Below, piece by piece: positions 48,728-58,125 of a DNA stretch of 64,000 nucleotides (position 1 is its first letter; every line of letters begins with the position of its first letter). The notes below the pieces were generated by a model. That model worked only from the letters and a program-made list of their open reading frames with translations, did not search any database and had not been told where the DNA came from. A program made the position numbers and the translations under genes. Source of the DNA: Enterobacteriaceae bacterium (GTDB taxonomy: Bacteria > Pseudomonadota > Gammaproteobacteria > Enterobacterales > Enterobacteriaceae); the NCBI GenBank assembly GCA_031261005.1, contig JAISKF010000040.1:121231-185230 (forward strand), given 5' to 3'.

Positions 48728-49039
48728 CTACCACCTCGCATTTAACTCTCTAAGAATTTTCTTCTCTGATTCACTCAGATCGTCTTTGACACCTTTCTTG
48801 TAAATCAGCAACAATCGAATATGTGAAGAGTCTACTTTATAATAATAAATGACTCGAACACCACTACGCTTGCCTTTACCTCCAGAAGTCCACCTAATCT
48901 TACGCAATCCACCTGAATTCTGAATAACATCACCATCAGTAGGATTATCAGCAAGATATTGCTGAAAAGTGCAATATTCATCATCACTAAGCAACTCTTT
49001 ACAGTCTTGCGTAAAAATAGGGGTCTCGATAAATATCAT
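48728..49039 (-). CDS. RelE/HigB-family toxin
   Basis: 103 residues from the ATG at 49039 (MIFIETPIFTQDCKELLSDD) with GGACA as a weak ribosome-binding site; an open frame runs further upstream to 49198 but those 53 residues are not family-like and overlap valS. Core GDVIQNSGGLRKIRW, GKGKRSGVRVIYYYK and LLLIYKKGVKDDLSESE are characteristic of the HigB2/RelE mRNA interferase group; Lys, Arg and Tyr residues are likely catalytic. Toxin-first operon with the downstream antitoxin, inserted between pgpA and valS. Confidence 0.9.
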   Translation of the reverse strand: MIFIETPIFTQDCKELLSDDEYCTFQQYLADNPTDGDVIQNSGGLRKIRWTSGGKGKRSGVRVIYYYKVDSSHIRLLLIYKKGVKDDLSESEKKILRELNARW

Positions 49040-49184
49040 TGTCCATACGCGATTAGTACATAATGATAAAATAATACACTGCATATTATATAAGTCAATG
49101 GCGTATATATCATCTAGAAAAAACCATAAAAAAAGCAGCCAATTACGTGACTGCTTTAAATGATTTATATAAATAAAGCTCAAA

Positions 49185-52040
49185 CTACAACGCAGCAATC
49201 GTCGCTTTCTGTTCTAGCAGTTTAGCTTTATCTTCTGCATAGTTAGTCAGTCTTTCGCGTTCTTTAGCAACCACCGCTTCTGGTGCGCGCGAGACAAATC
49301 CCTCGTTAGCAAGTTTGCTTTCGATGCGGGCGATTTCATCTTCGATACGCGCCACTTCTTTTGACAAACGTTCCAGCTCGGCGGCTTTATCAACAAGACC
49401 AGCCATTGGGATCAACAGCTCAGAGCCTTCTACCAGTTTCGTGACAGAAACCGGCGCTTTTTCACCCGCAGAAAGAATGGTGATCGATGACAAACGAGCC
49501 AATGTTTTAATAAAAGTCTCATTTTCCGCTACACGGCGTTGTGCTGCCGGAGAAACATCACGCAACAGCACTTCAAGCTGTTTACTTGGGGCGATATTCA
49601 TTTCAGCACGAATATTACGCACGGCAACAATCGCCTGCTTGATCCATTCCAGATCTGCCAGAGCGGCTTCATCAGCCAGAGCGCCATCATATTCTGGCAT
49701 TGGTTGCAGCATAATCGTGTCTGCGGTGATGTTTTTCAGCAGTTTAACGCGCTGCCAAATGGTCTCCGTGATAAACGGAATGATTGGGTGCGCCAGACGC
49801 AATAACGATTCCAGAACATGCACCAGCGTATGACGAGTACCGCGCAGCTCCGCCGCTGAACCAGAATTCATCACTGGTTTGGTGAGTTCCAGATACCAGT
49901 CGCAGAACTGATTCCAGGTGAAGTCATACAGAATATTGGCTGCCATATCGAAACGGTAGCTATCCAGCGCTTCACGATAAATTTTCACTGTTTGGTTGAA
50001 TTCCGCCAGAATCCAGCGATCTGCCAGTGAAAGCACCATTTCTCCACCATGTTGACCGCAATCCTGATCTTCGGTGTTCATCAACACAAAGCGGCTGGCA
50101 TTCCACAGTTTGTTACAGAAATTGCGATAGCCCTCAAGACGTTTCATATCCCAGTTGATGTCACGACCGGTTGATGCCAGCGCCGTTAAAGTGAAACGCA
50201 GCGCATCAGTACCATGTGCTTCAATACCGTTCGGGAATTGTTTCTCAGTACGTTTGCGGATTTTCTCTGCCAGTTGCGGCTGCATCATGTTGCCGGTACG
50301 TTTTTCCAGCAGACCAGCCAATGAGATACCGTCAATCATATCCAGCGGATCGATAACGTTGCCTTTAGATTTTGACATCTTCTGACCTTCGTCATCACGG
50401 ATCAGACCGGTAACATACACGTTTTTAAACGGGACTTGCGGTTTGCCGTCTTCATCTTTAATAAAGTGCATGGTCAGCATGATCATGCGGGCGATCCAGA
50501 AGAAAATAATATCAAAACCACTGACCAGAACATTAGTCGGGTGGAATGTCTTCAATTCTTCAGTATTTTCCGGCCAGCCTAAAGTAGAAAATGTCCACAA
50601 GCCAGAAGAGAACCACGTATCCAGAACGTCTTCGTCTTGCGTCAACACGACATCAGCAGGGATATTATTCTCTTTCCGCACTTCTTCTTCATTGCGCGCA
50701 ACATAAACATTGCCCTCGGCGTCATACCACGCAGGAATACGATGCCCCCACCACAACTGGCGGGAAATACACCAATCCTGAATATCACGCATCCAGGAAA
50801 AGTACATATTTTCGTATTGCTTCGGCACAAACTGAATATCGCCGTTTTCAACGGCTTCAATCGCCACTTTCGCCAACGGTGCGGTACGCACATACCATTG
50901 ATCGGTCAGCATCGGCTCAATCACGACACCACCGCGATCGCCGTATGGCACGGTTAAATCATGGGCTTTAATGTCTTCCAGCAAACCTTGTGCATCAAAT
51001 GCTGCGACCATCGCTTTACGCGCGGCAAAACGTTCTAAGCCGCGAAACTCAGCGGGTAATTCTGCCGGATAGTCTGCACTTGGCTTGCCGTTAGTATCAA
51101 ATACTTCGGCGCTATCACGAATATCGCCGTCAAAGGTCAGGATATTAATCATCGGTAAGCCATGACGACGACCAACTTCGTAGTCGTTGAAGTCATGTGC
51201 TGGCGTGATTTTCACGCAGCCAGTGCCTTTTTCCATATCGGCGTGTTCATCACCCACGATTGGAATACGGCGATTCACCAGCGGCAACAGAACAAATTTG
51301 CCGATTAAATCTTTATAACGCGGATCTTCCGGATTTACCGCGACACCAGTATCACCTAATACGGTTTCAGGGCGCGTGGTCGCGACAACTAAATAATCTT
51401 TGCCATCAGCGGTTTTCGCGCCGTCAGCTAACGGATAACGCAAATGCCACATAGAACCTTTCGTTTCGCGGTTTTCCACTTCCAAATCAGAAATCGCTGT
51501 ACGTAGTTTCGGGTCCCAGTTCACCAGACGCTTACCGCGATAAATCAGGTTTTCTTTGTGCAGACGGACAAACACTTCTTTTACTGCGTTGGACAGGCTT
51601 TCGTCCATCGTAAAACGTTCGCGATCCCAATCGACAGATGCCCCTAAACGGCGCATTTGCCGAGTGATCGTGCCGCCAGATTCAGCTTTCCACTGCCAAA
51701 TTTTGTCGATAAAGGCTTCACGTCCGTAATCGTGGCGCGTTTTGTTCTCTTCGGCGGCGATCTTGCGCTCAACAACCATTTGTGTCGCAATACCGGCATG
51801 GTCTGTACCTGCTTGCCACAGGGTGTTTTTACCCTGCATGCGCTGGTAACGGATCATGGCGTCCATAATAGTTTGCTGAAATGCGTGCCCCATGTGCAGG
51901 CTGCCGGTCACATTTGGTGGAGGAATGACGATGCAGTAGCTTTCTTTGCTGGTATCACCGTTTGGCTTGAAATAGCCGCTCTCTTCCCAATGCTGATAAA
52001 GGGACTGTTCAATATCTTGCGGGTTGTATGTTTTTTCCAT
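49185..52040 (-). CDS. valS: valyl-tRNA synthetase
   Basis: Class I synthetase for tRNA-Val. It has 951 residues, as in E. coli. HMGH (HIGH signature) is at 49-52 in [15 protein letters not shown] appears as [10 protein letters not shown] near residue 555. The editing domain has [17 protein letters not shown]-terminal coiled coil ([22 protein letters not shown]) closes the protein. It follows holC by 20 bases in the usual pepA-holC-valS order. Confidence 0.98.
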   Translation of the reverse strand: MEKTYNPQDIEQSLYQHWEESGYFKPNGDTSKESYCIVIPPPNVTGSLHMGHAFQQTIMDAMIRYQRMQGKNTLWQAGTDHAGIATQMVVERKIAAEENKTRHDYGREAFIDKIWQWKAESGGTITRQMRRLGASVDWDRERFTMDESLSNAVKEVFVRLHKENLIYRGKRLVNWDPKLRTAISDLEVENRETKGSMWHLRYPLADGAKTADGKDYLVVATTRPETVLGDTGVAVNPEDPRYKDLIGKFVLLPLVNRRIPIVGDEHADMEKGTGCVKITPAHDFNDYEVGRRHGLPMINILTFDGDIRDSAEVFDTNGKPSADYPAELPAEFRGLERFAARKAMVAAFDAQGLLEDIKAHDLTVPYGDRGGVVIEPMLTDQWYVRTAPLAKVAIEAVENGDIQFVPKQYENMYFSWMRDIQDWCISRQLWWGHRIPAWYDAEGNVYVARNEEEVRKENNIPADVVLTQDEDVLDTWFSSGLWTFSTLGWPENTEELKTFHPTNVLVSGFDIIFFWIARMIMLTMHFIKDEDGKPQVPFKNVYVTGLIRDDEGQKMSKSKGNVIDPLDMIDGISLAGLLEKRTGNMMQPQLAEKIRKRTEKQFPNGIEAHGTDALRFTLTALASTGRDINWDMKRLEGYRNFCNKLWNASRFVLMNTEDQDCGQHGGEMVLSLADRWILAEFNQTVKIYREALDSYRFDMAANILYDFTWNQFCDWYLELTKPVMNSGSAAELRGTRHTLVHVLESLLRLAHPIIPFITETIWQRVKLLKNITADTIMLQPMPEYDGALADEAALADLEWIKQAIVAVRNIRAEMNIAPSKQLEVLLRDVSPAAQRRVAENETFIKTLARLSSITILSAGEKAPVSVTKLVEGSELLIPMAGLVDKAAELERLSKEVARIEDEIARIESKLANEGFVSRAPEAVVAKERERLTNYAEDKAKLLEQKATIAAL

Positions 52041-52060
52041 AATATTTTTATGTTATTCAA

Positions 52061-52522
52061 TCAGATAGTTGGTGTTGTAGCGCCAGACTGCTTTGTCGCC
52101 ATAGTAAAACCGACGCTGCGGTAAACTTTATAACGCTCGCGCGCTAGTTGTTTCAGGGAATCTTCGTGTGGCACAAAGTCTATCACTTCATAGAAAGCCG
52201 TAGCAAAATCGGGGAATTGGATCTGCAAATTAATCAGTAAATCGCGCGGAACATTACTGCGTTTGCCGGGCCAGCAAAGCTCAACCGGCGAGCCATATTT
52301 AGGACCTTCTCCGGCAAGATTATGAGGTACAAACTGCTCAGTATCCCGCTGCCATAACGCTTCATCTAGCTGCTCTGCCTGCTGCTGAGTTTCACAAGCA
52401 ATTAAAACTCGCTTACCCATACGCCAACGCTGCGCTGCAACGTCGCATGCTAATGCCTCACAAGGCGAAAGCCCGTCAGACAGATTATTGTGGTCGAGCA
52501 GATAGAAAATTGCGTTTTTCAT
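52061..52522 (-). CDS. holC: DNA polymerase III chi subunit
   Basis: Clamp-loader subunit that binds SSB and psi. I choose the ATG at 52522 (MKNAIFYLLDHN), giving 153 residues (E. coli 147); a 16-residue upstream extension is not conserved. Family segments: CEALACDVAAQRWRMGKRVLIACE and LDEALWQ. The C-terminus is longer than usual by a few residues (MATKQSGATTPTI). Confidence 0.95.
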   Translation of the reverse strand: MKNAIFYLLDHNNLSDGLSPCEALACDVAAQRWRMGKRVLIACETQQQAEQLDEALWQRDTEQFVPHNLAGEGPKYGSPVELCWPGKRSNVPRDLLINLQIQFPDFATAFYEVIDFVPHEDSLKQLARERYKVYRSVGFTMATKQSGATTPTI

Positions 52523-52563
52523 ATTGCCTGTTAGATTACATTTGATAATCGATTTAATGGCTA

Positions 52564-52584
52564 AGGGCACGCAATGCGTGCCCT
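52564..52584. terminator. GC-rich hairpin between pepA and holC
   Basis: AGGGCACGCA-A-TGCGTGCCCT, a nearly perfect 21-base palindrome, in the 128-base gap on the strand pepA to holC. Only a weak T-rich tail (CTCTAATT on plus), so it may attenuate or stabilise rather than stop transcription. Confidence 0.6.
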
Positions 52585-52650
52585 CTAATTATATCAATTC
52601 ATTACATAACGAAGCGCTATCATAACATGACAGCGCAACAGCGAGAATGA

Positions 52651-54162
52651 TTACTCTTCGTCACTCAAACCCGCGCGGTTAAGCAGGAATTGCGTCAGCA
52701 GCGCCACAGGACGACCCGTTGCCCCTTTCGCTTTACCGGAGCGCCATGCTGTACCGGCGACGTCCAGATGCGCCCAATTGTATTTGCCGGTAAAACGCGA
52801 CAAGAAGCAACCTGCGGTGATCGCACCCGCAGGACGCCCGCCGATGTTTGCCATATCCGCAAAGTTGGACTCTAGCTGCTCCTGATATTCATCACTAAGC
52901 GGTAAACGCCATGCGCGATCACCTGCTTGCTCTGAGGCATTCAGCAACTCGGACGCTAACGGATTGTGATTCGATAGCAAGCCGCTGATCTGATGCCCTA
53001 ACGCCACAATACATGCACCGGTTAGCGTGGCAATATCGATCACCACTTCCGGCTCAAAGCGCTCCACGTAAGTTAAAGCATCACATAACACCAAACGCCC
53101 CTCCGCATCAGTGTTCAGCACTTCAACCGTTTGACCGGACATCGTTGTTAACACATCACCCGGACGATAAGCTCTGCCGCCTGGCATGTTTTCACAGCCT
53201 GCCAGCACGCCGATAATATTTAACGGTAATTTCAGCTCAGCAACCGCACGCATTACGCCGTAAACCGACGCCGCGCCGCACATGTCGTATTTCATCTCGT
53301 CCATGCTTTCGGCTGGCTTAATAGAAATACCACCGGAGTCAAAGGTCAGCCCTTTACCCACAAGGACAATCGGCTTGGCATCAGCAACAGGATTGCCTTT
53401 ATATTCGATCACGGACATCAAGGACTCATTCTGTGAGCCCTGACCAACAGCAAGATAAGCATTCATGCCCAGCTCTTTCATCTGCTGTTCGCCGATCACG
53501 CGCGTGACGATATTTTCACTAAACGCATCAGCCAGTTGGCGCGCTTGAGACGCCAGATAACCTGCATTACAGATATTTGGCGGCATATTGCCTAAATCTT
53601 TCGCCGCTTTAATACCGGCTGCAACCGCTAAACCATGTTGAATCGCTTTTTCACCGCAAGTCAGTTCACGGCGCGTCGGCACACTGAAAACCATTTTACG
53701 CAGCGGACGACGCGGCTCAACTTTATTGCTCTTCAACTGATCGAAGATGTAAAGCGTCTCTTTGGTCGTTTCAACTGCCTGACGCACATTCCAATAGGTA
53801 TTACGCCCTTTAACGTGTAACTCAGTCAGGAAACACACGGCTTCCATCGATCCGGTATCGTTTAAGGTATTAATGGTTTTTTGCACCACTTGCTTGTATT
53901 GACGTTCGTCCAGTTCACGTTCTTTACCGCAGCCGATCAATAAAATTCGTTCTGACAGTATGTTAGGTACATGGTGCAGCAATAAAGTCTGCCCAGCTTT
54001 CCCCTCTAATTCACCGCGACGCAGCAATGCACTGATATAACCATCGCTGATTTTATCAAGTTGCTCAGCGATAGGTGACAGGCGGCGCGGTTCAAAAACA
54101 CCGACGACAATACAGGCGCTACGCTGTTTTTCTGGGCTACCACTTTTGACACTGAACTCCAT
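52651..54162 (-). CDS. pepA: leucyl aminopeptidase A (PepA / XerA)
   Basis: M17 dimetal aminopeptidase, also an accessory DNA-binding protein in Xer recombination and carAB regulation. It has 503 residues, as in E. coli. The metal-binding signature [10 protein letters not shown] is at about residue 352, with [16 protein letters not shown] and [10 protein letters not shown] upstream. Divergent from lptF, as in E. coli; the 290-base gap holds no other recognisable feature. Confidence 0.97.
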   Translation of the reverse strand: MEFSVKSGSPEKQRSACIVVGVFEPRRLSPIAEQLDKISDGYISALLRRGELEGKAGQTLLLHHVPNILSERILLIGCGKERELDERQYKQVVQKTINTLNDTGSMEAVCFLTELHVKGRNTYWNVRQAVETTKETLYIFDQLKSNKVEPRRPLRKMVFSVPTRRELTCGEKAIQHGLAVAAGIKAAKDLGNMPPNICNAGYLASQARQLADAFSENIVTRVIGEQQMKELGMNAYLAVGQGSQNESLMSVIEYKGNPVADAKPIVLVGKGLTFDSGGISIKPAESMDEMKYDMCGAASVYGVMRAVAELKLPLNIIGVLAGCENMPGGRAYRPGDVLTTMSGQTVEVLNTDAEGRLVLCDALTYVERFEPEVVIDIATLTGACIVALGHQISGLLSNHNPLASELLNASEQAGDRAWRLPLSDEYQEQLESNFADMANIGGRPAGAITAGCFLSRFTGKYNWAHLDVAGTAWRSGKAKGATGRPVALLTQFLLNRAGLSDEE

Positions 54163-54452
54163 GCTCTCTCCTGAATCTTAAAGAGACAAGGTCGGCGAAT
54201 TATGGATAATAGGTGCGGTTCCATAATGCCCCTTGTGATTTTTATTAACGCAACACCAATTAACTGAACATAAATAGTGTTAATATTTCAGCTCATGAAT
54301 ACTATTATTAGCACGATTGTTAGCAAACCTGACCGTCATTTGACTGCCAATGTAGTGGCTTTAATTATGATAGATATTAGTAAAAATGGCGAATTAACGA
54401 TGAAAGTATCGGCTTTCCTGTAAAAAAACAAGTTTTCACAGGCGTAATTAAC

Positions 54453-55547
54453 TTGATAATCATTAGATATTTGATCCGCGAGACATTTAAAAGTCAAATC
54501 GCAATCCTGTTTATCCTGCTACTGATTTTTTTCTGTCAGAAACTGGTTAAAGTTTTGTCGATGGCTGTCGATGGCGACATTCCAACCAACTTAGTTTTCT
54601 CATTGCTGGGGCTCGGTATACCCGAAATGGCGCAGTTAATTCTGCCGCTAAGTCTGTTCCTCGCCATTTTGATGACATTCAGTAAGCTATATACGGAAAG
54701 TGAAATTACCGTTATGTATGCCTGCGGAATGAGCAAAAATGTGCTATTAGCTGCTGCGCTGGTACTTTCCCTGTTTACCGCGCTGCTTGCTGGCATCAAT
54801 TCCATCTGGTTTGGACCGATGTCAGCAATCAATCAGGAAAAAATCATCGCTGATGCCAAAGCGAACCCAAATCTTGCGGCGTTGGTTGAAGGTCAGTTTC
54901 AACCATCTCAGGACGGCAATGCCGTGCTGTTTGTCGGTAATGTTGAAGGCAATGATTTTACCGATGTTTTCCTAGCGCAATTACGCGCGTCCGGTAATCA
55001 GCGTCCATCGGTCGTCGTTGCGGATAAAGGTCATATTGAAGAAGATGCCAACGGCGCGCAGCGTATCTTTTTAGATAAAGGTACGCGCTACGAAGGCACG
55101 GCGCTGCTGCGCGATTTCCGTATCACTGACTTTAATCACTATCAGGCAGTTATCGGTCATCAAGAAACCGTGCTGGATAATAACGATGTTGAGCAAGCCA
55201 GTATCACAGATTTAACCGCGATGAAAACTCATCAAGCTAAAGCTGAACTTAACTGGCGTTTAACGTTGATCATTTCCGTTCCGTTAATGGCATTACTGGT
55301 TGTTCCGCTCAGTGAAGTGAATCCGCGTCAAGGTCGCGTGGTGAGTATGCTGCCAGCGATGTTGCTGTATCTGATGTATTTCCTGCTGCAAAGCTCGCTG
55401 AAATCCAACGCCAGCAGAGGAAAGATTGATCCGATGATTTGGGTTTGGGTGGTAAACCTCGCTTATCTGACGCTCGGTATTATTCTCAATTTATGGGATA
55501 GCATTCCTATGCGTCGTTTGCGCGCCCGATTGAAAGGAGCGGCTTAA
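54453..55547 (+). CDS. lptF: LPS export permease LptF
   Basis: Inner-membrane half of the LptB2FG ABC transporter that extracts LPS toward the LptC-A-DE bridge. It has 364 residues (E. coli 366). The start is TTG at 54453 (E. coli uses GTG), chosen because IIIRYLIRETFKSQIAILFILLLIFFCQKLV is the conserved N-terminus. Three N-terminal and three C-terminal membrane helices flank a periplasmic beta-jellyroll. lptG follows after 2 bases. Confidence 0.97.
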   Translation: MIIIRYLIRETFKSQIAILFILLLIFFCQKLVKVLSMAVDGDIPTNLVFSLLGLGIPEMAQLILPLSLFLAILMTFSKLYTESEITVMYACGMSKNVLLAAALVLSLFTALLAGINSIWFGPMSAINQEKIIADAKANPNLAALVEGQFQPSQDGNAVLFVGNVEGNDFTDVFLAQLRASGNQRPSVVVADKGHIEEDANGAQRIFLDKGTRYEGTALLRDFRITDFNHYQAVIGHQETVLDNNDVEQASITDLTAMKTHQAKAELNWRLTLIISVPLMALLVVPLSEVNPRQGRVVSMLPAMLLYLMYFLLQSSLKSNASRGKIDPMIWVWVVNLAYLTLGIILNLWDSIPMRRLRARLKGAA

Positions 55548-55549
55548 TC

Positions 55550-56626
55550 ATGTTTAGCGTATTAGACCGTTATATCGGCAAAACTATTTTCGGTACGATC
55601 ATGAGTACCCTGTTTTTACTGGTCAGCTTGTCCGGCATTATCAAATTTGTCGATCAGTTGCGTAAAACCGGTAAAGGCGATTACAACGCATGGGGCGCAG
55701 GTTTATATACACTGCTTAGTGTGCCGAAAGACATCGAAACTTTCTTCCCAATGGCTGCGCTGCTTGGTGCACTGCTTGGATTAGGTGCATTAGCAACGCG
55801 CAGCGAACTGGTGGTGATGGAAGCCTCCGGCTTTACCCGTATGCAAATTGCGGCAGCGGTGATGAAAACAGCAATCCCACTGGTTTTACTGACCATGGCA
55901 ATCGGCGAATGGGTTGCTCCGGTAGGAGAACAAACCGCACGTAATATGCGCGCACAAATGATGTACGGCAGCTCATTGCTGTCCACGCGCAATAGTATCT
56001 GGGCGAAAGATAATAACGACTTTATCTACATTCAGAGTGTCGTCAAAGAAGATGAGCTTTCCGGCATTAGCATTTATCACTTTGATAATAATAGAAAGTT
56101 ACTTTCTGTACGTTATGCTGGCGCGGCGCTGTACGATAAAGATAAACATACTTGGCAGCTATCGCAGGTTGATCAATCCGATCTTAGCCAGACAAATAAA
56201 ATTATCGGTTCACAAACGCTGAATGATGATTGGAAAACCACGTTAACGCCAGACAAGCTCGGCGTTGTGGCAATGAGTCCTGAATCACTTTCGGCTTTTG
56301 GATTGTATGAATACAGCCACTATCTGAAACAAAGCGGGCAGGAAGCTAACCGTTACTGGCAGCTCTTTTGGAGTAAAGTTCTCTCACCGCTTTCGGTTGC
56401 GGTAATGATGCTGATGGCGCTGTCATTTATCTTTGGTCCGCTACGCAGCGTACCTATGGGCGTGCGTGTCGTCACCGGTATCAGTTTCGGCTTTATCTTC
56501 TATGTTCTTGATCAGATCTTCGGGCGATTGAGTCTGGTCTACAACGTCCCGCCAGTCATCGGCGCTATTCTGCCAAGTCTGTTATTCTTGATGATTAGTA
56601 TTTTCTTATTGAAACAGAGGCGCTAG
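55550..56626 (+). CDS. lptG: LPS export permease LptG
   Basis: Partner permease of LptF. It has 358 residues (E. coli 360). It begins MFSVLDRYIGKTIFGTIMSTLF and has the coupling-helix region RSELVVMEASGFTRMQIA, a periplasmic domain, and C-terminal helices with FGPLRSVPMGVRVVTGI. The LPS-entry residues typical of LptG lie in the first helices. The IS element begins 21 bases after its stop. Confidence 0.97.
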   Translation: MFSVLDRYIGKTIFGTIMSTLFLLVSLSGIIKFVDQLRKTGKGDYNAWGAGLYTLLSVPKDIETFFPMAALLGALLGLGALATRSELVVMEASGFTRMQIAAAVMKTAIPLVLLTMAIGEWVAPVGEQTARNMRAQMMYGSSLLSTRNSIWAKDNNDFIYIQSVVKEDELSGISIYHFDNNRKLLSVRYAGAALYDKDKHTWQLSQVDQSDLSQTNKIIGSQTLNDDWKTTLTPDKLGVVAMSPESLSAFGLYEYSHYLKQSGQEANRYWQLFWSKVLSPLSVAVMMLMALSFIFGPLRSVPMGVRVVTGISFGFIFYVLDQIFGRLSLVYNVPPVIGAILPSLLFLMISIFLLKQRR

Positions 56627-56689
56627 ATGATTAGACTTGAGATAAATGGAGAGGGTTCTCTTTTCTGGACACCAAGTTAAGCGGTTATG

Positions 56690-57546
56690 TTAACTTCTCA
56701 GTGCTTCAAACTGATTTGGGCTAACCCAGCCTAAAGAGGAATGAAGCCTTTTCTCATTGTAGTATGTTTCAATATAGCGAAAAATGCTCAACCGGGCTTG
56801 TTCATGATCGCCGTAATTTCCTTCATTCACCAGTTCGCGTTTCAACGTTTTGAAAAACGATTCGATAACAGCATTATCATAAGGATTTCCTTTACGGCTC
56901 ATGCTGTGTACACAACCATGTTGTTCCAACAGTGCAGTAAATGGTCGAGATGTGTATTGGCTGCCCTGATCGGTATGAACCAGTAATCCTCTTTCTGGAT
57001 GTTCTCGCCCACAAGCCTGAATAAATGCTGACGTGGCAAGGGGTGTCTCAGGGTGGTATCCATTGACCAGCCTACAACTTTTCTCGAAAAAATATCAATA
57101 AACACTGAGAGATAAAGAAAACCTCGCGCGGTTGGTACATACGTAATATCGCCAACCCAAACCTGATTTTTATACTGTGTAGTGAAAACTCGATTAAGAA
57201 CATTATCTCTGGCTTCATATCGAGTTTTATTGGGAAAAAATCGATAGTTTTTTCTTGCACCTTTGGCTCTCAGATTCTGTTGCCGCATTATGCGTGCTAT
57301 GCGCTTATGGTTTACAGATATGTGCCGTTTTTCTAGTACCTTCTGGATCCTCTTACATCCGTAGCGCCCATGATGTTCATAAAAAATATCGCTGATCTCC
57401 TCTGCCAGCGCCTCATTCTCCAGAGAACGGTTACTTTTGGGACGCTGTAAATAATCATAATATTCAGATCGTGAAATATTCAGTATCCGGCAGCCTTCTT
57501 TAACGTTAATAGCTCCGCGATGTAACTTAAGAAATTCACATCTCAC
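56690..57546 (-). pseudogene. IS3-family transposase orfB (frameshifted)
   Basis: DDE integrase-type transposase split into two frames. The upstream part (57546 to about 57050) reads from MRCEFLKLHRGAINV through YGCKRIQKVLEKR and VWVGDITYVPT, carrying the first catalytic Asp. The frame is lost around 57040-57050, after SMDTTLRHP. The second catalytic region (HTDQGSQYTS when read in the shifted frame) and SRKGNPYDNAVIESFFKTLKREL with the catalytic Glu continue in another frame to the stop at 56690. Only one or two bases are needed to restore it, so the lesion looks recent. Confidence 0.87.
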
Positions 57547-57824
57547 TTTAGGTTTTGTTTTAAGAAGACCCGGAACTTTTTTAGTAGTGCATTTTCCTGT
57601 TCAAGGTATGCAATTTTTTTGCAGCTTATTAATTTCAAATCGAGAATTAGTGACAGGAGTACCTCTGCCGGGAAAGGCATTTTGTTTATCACGCTCCCAC
57701 TCATCAACCCAACGGTAAAGTGTAGGAGCGCTGATATTCAGATCTGGGATACGGTCATTTCGCCACAACGAGCAAGCCTGACTACTTCAATTTTAAATTG
57801 ACGATCAAAGATACGCCGTTTCAT
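57547..57824 (-). pseudogene. IS3-family orfA (frameshifted)
   Basis: Starts at ATG 57824 (MKRRIFDRQFKIEVVRLA), the usual helix-turn-helix protein of IS3 elements, but meets a stop near 57738. After a shift near 57760 the frame reads DLNISAPTLYRWVDEWERDKQNAFPGRG. A run of seven A near 57612-57618 then breaks the leucine-zipper part (KLQK / IAYLEQENALLKKF); with six A it would be continuous. At least two disruptions in all. Confidence 0.82.
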
Positions 57825-57970
57825 CGCTGAACTCCTTTTTAAAGTATCTTAACTTAGTGTCCAGTTTTTCGTCACCTATCCAACATAATCTCTTAACTTG
57901 GTGTCCAGAAAAGAGAACCCTCTCCACAGCAGCCATATGATAGAAATATGCCCCTATTAAGAGTTAAAAG

Positions 57971-58039
57971 GGGTGACGAGGAAGACAGTCATTACAAAAA
58001 ATCATATAATTAATTGAAAATAATAATAAAATTGAATAG
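57971..58039 (+). repeat. degenerate wing of the GTAG/CTAC repeat
   Basis: AGGGGTGACGAGG...CATTACAAAAAATCATATAATTAATTGAAAATAATAATAAAATTG. The second part matches the right wing (AAATCACATAATTATTTGAAA) with small changes; the core is nearly unrecognisable. Confidence 0.5.
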
Positions 58040-58125
58040 TTACTTGACCTTCCTGTTGCCGGAAGGTTTAAACTCCGTCACAGCTCATAAAAATATCAAG
58101 TTAGCCAATGAAACAGGAGTCTGTT

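Larger units (their letters stand above)
56648..57925 (-). mobile_element. decayed IS3-family insertion sequence with extended inverted ends
   Basis: The native element is probably 56666-57863 (about 1.2 kb), with ends TGGACACCAAGTTAA and TTAACTTAGTGTCCA (one mismatch), and orfA and orfB on the minus strand. Outside it, a longer perfect 34-base inverted repeat exists: 56648-56681 (from GGAGAGGG to AAGTTAAG) and 57892-57925 (from CTTAACTT to CCCTCTCC). The right side therefore has two copies of the IS end, 28 bases apart. No target duplication is obvious. Both genes carry frame disruptions, so the element should not move by itself. Confidence 0.88.

Noticed and set aside
49040..49198. 53-codon N-terminal extension of the RelE-like toxin
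   Set aside because: Hydrophobic, non-conserved, overlaps the end of valS; the ATG at 49039 gives the normal length.
49315..49833. 172-codon plus-strand frame within valS
   Set aside because: Antisense shadow of the valS coiled-coil and anticodon-binding region.
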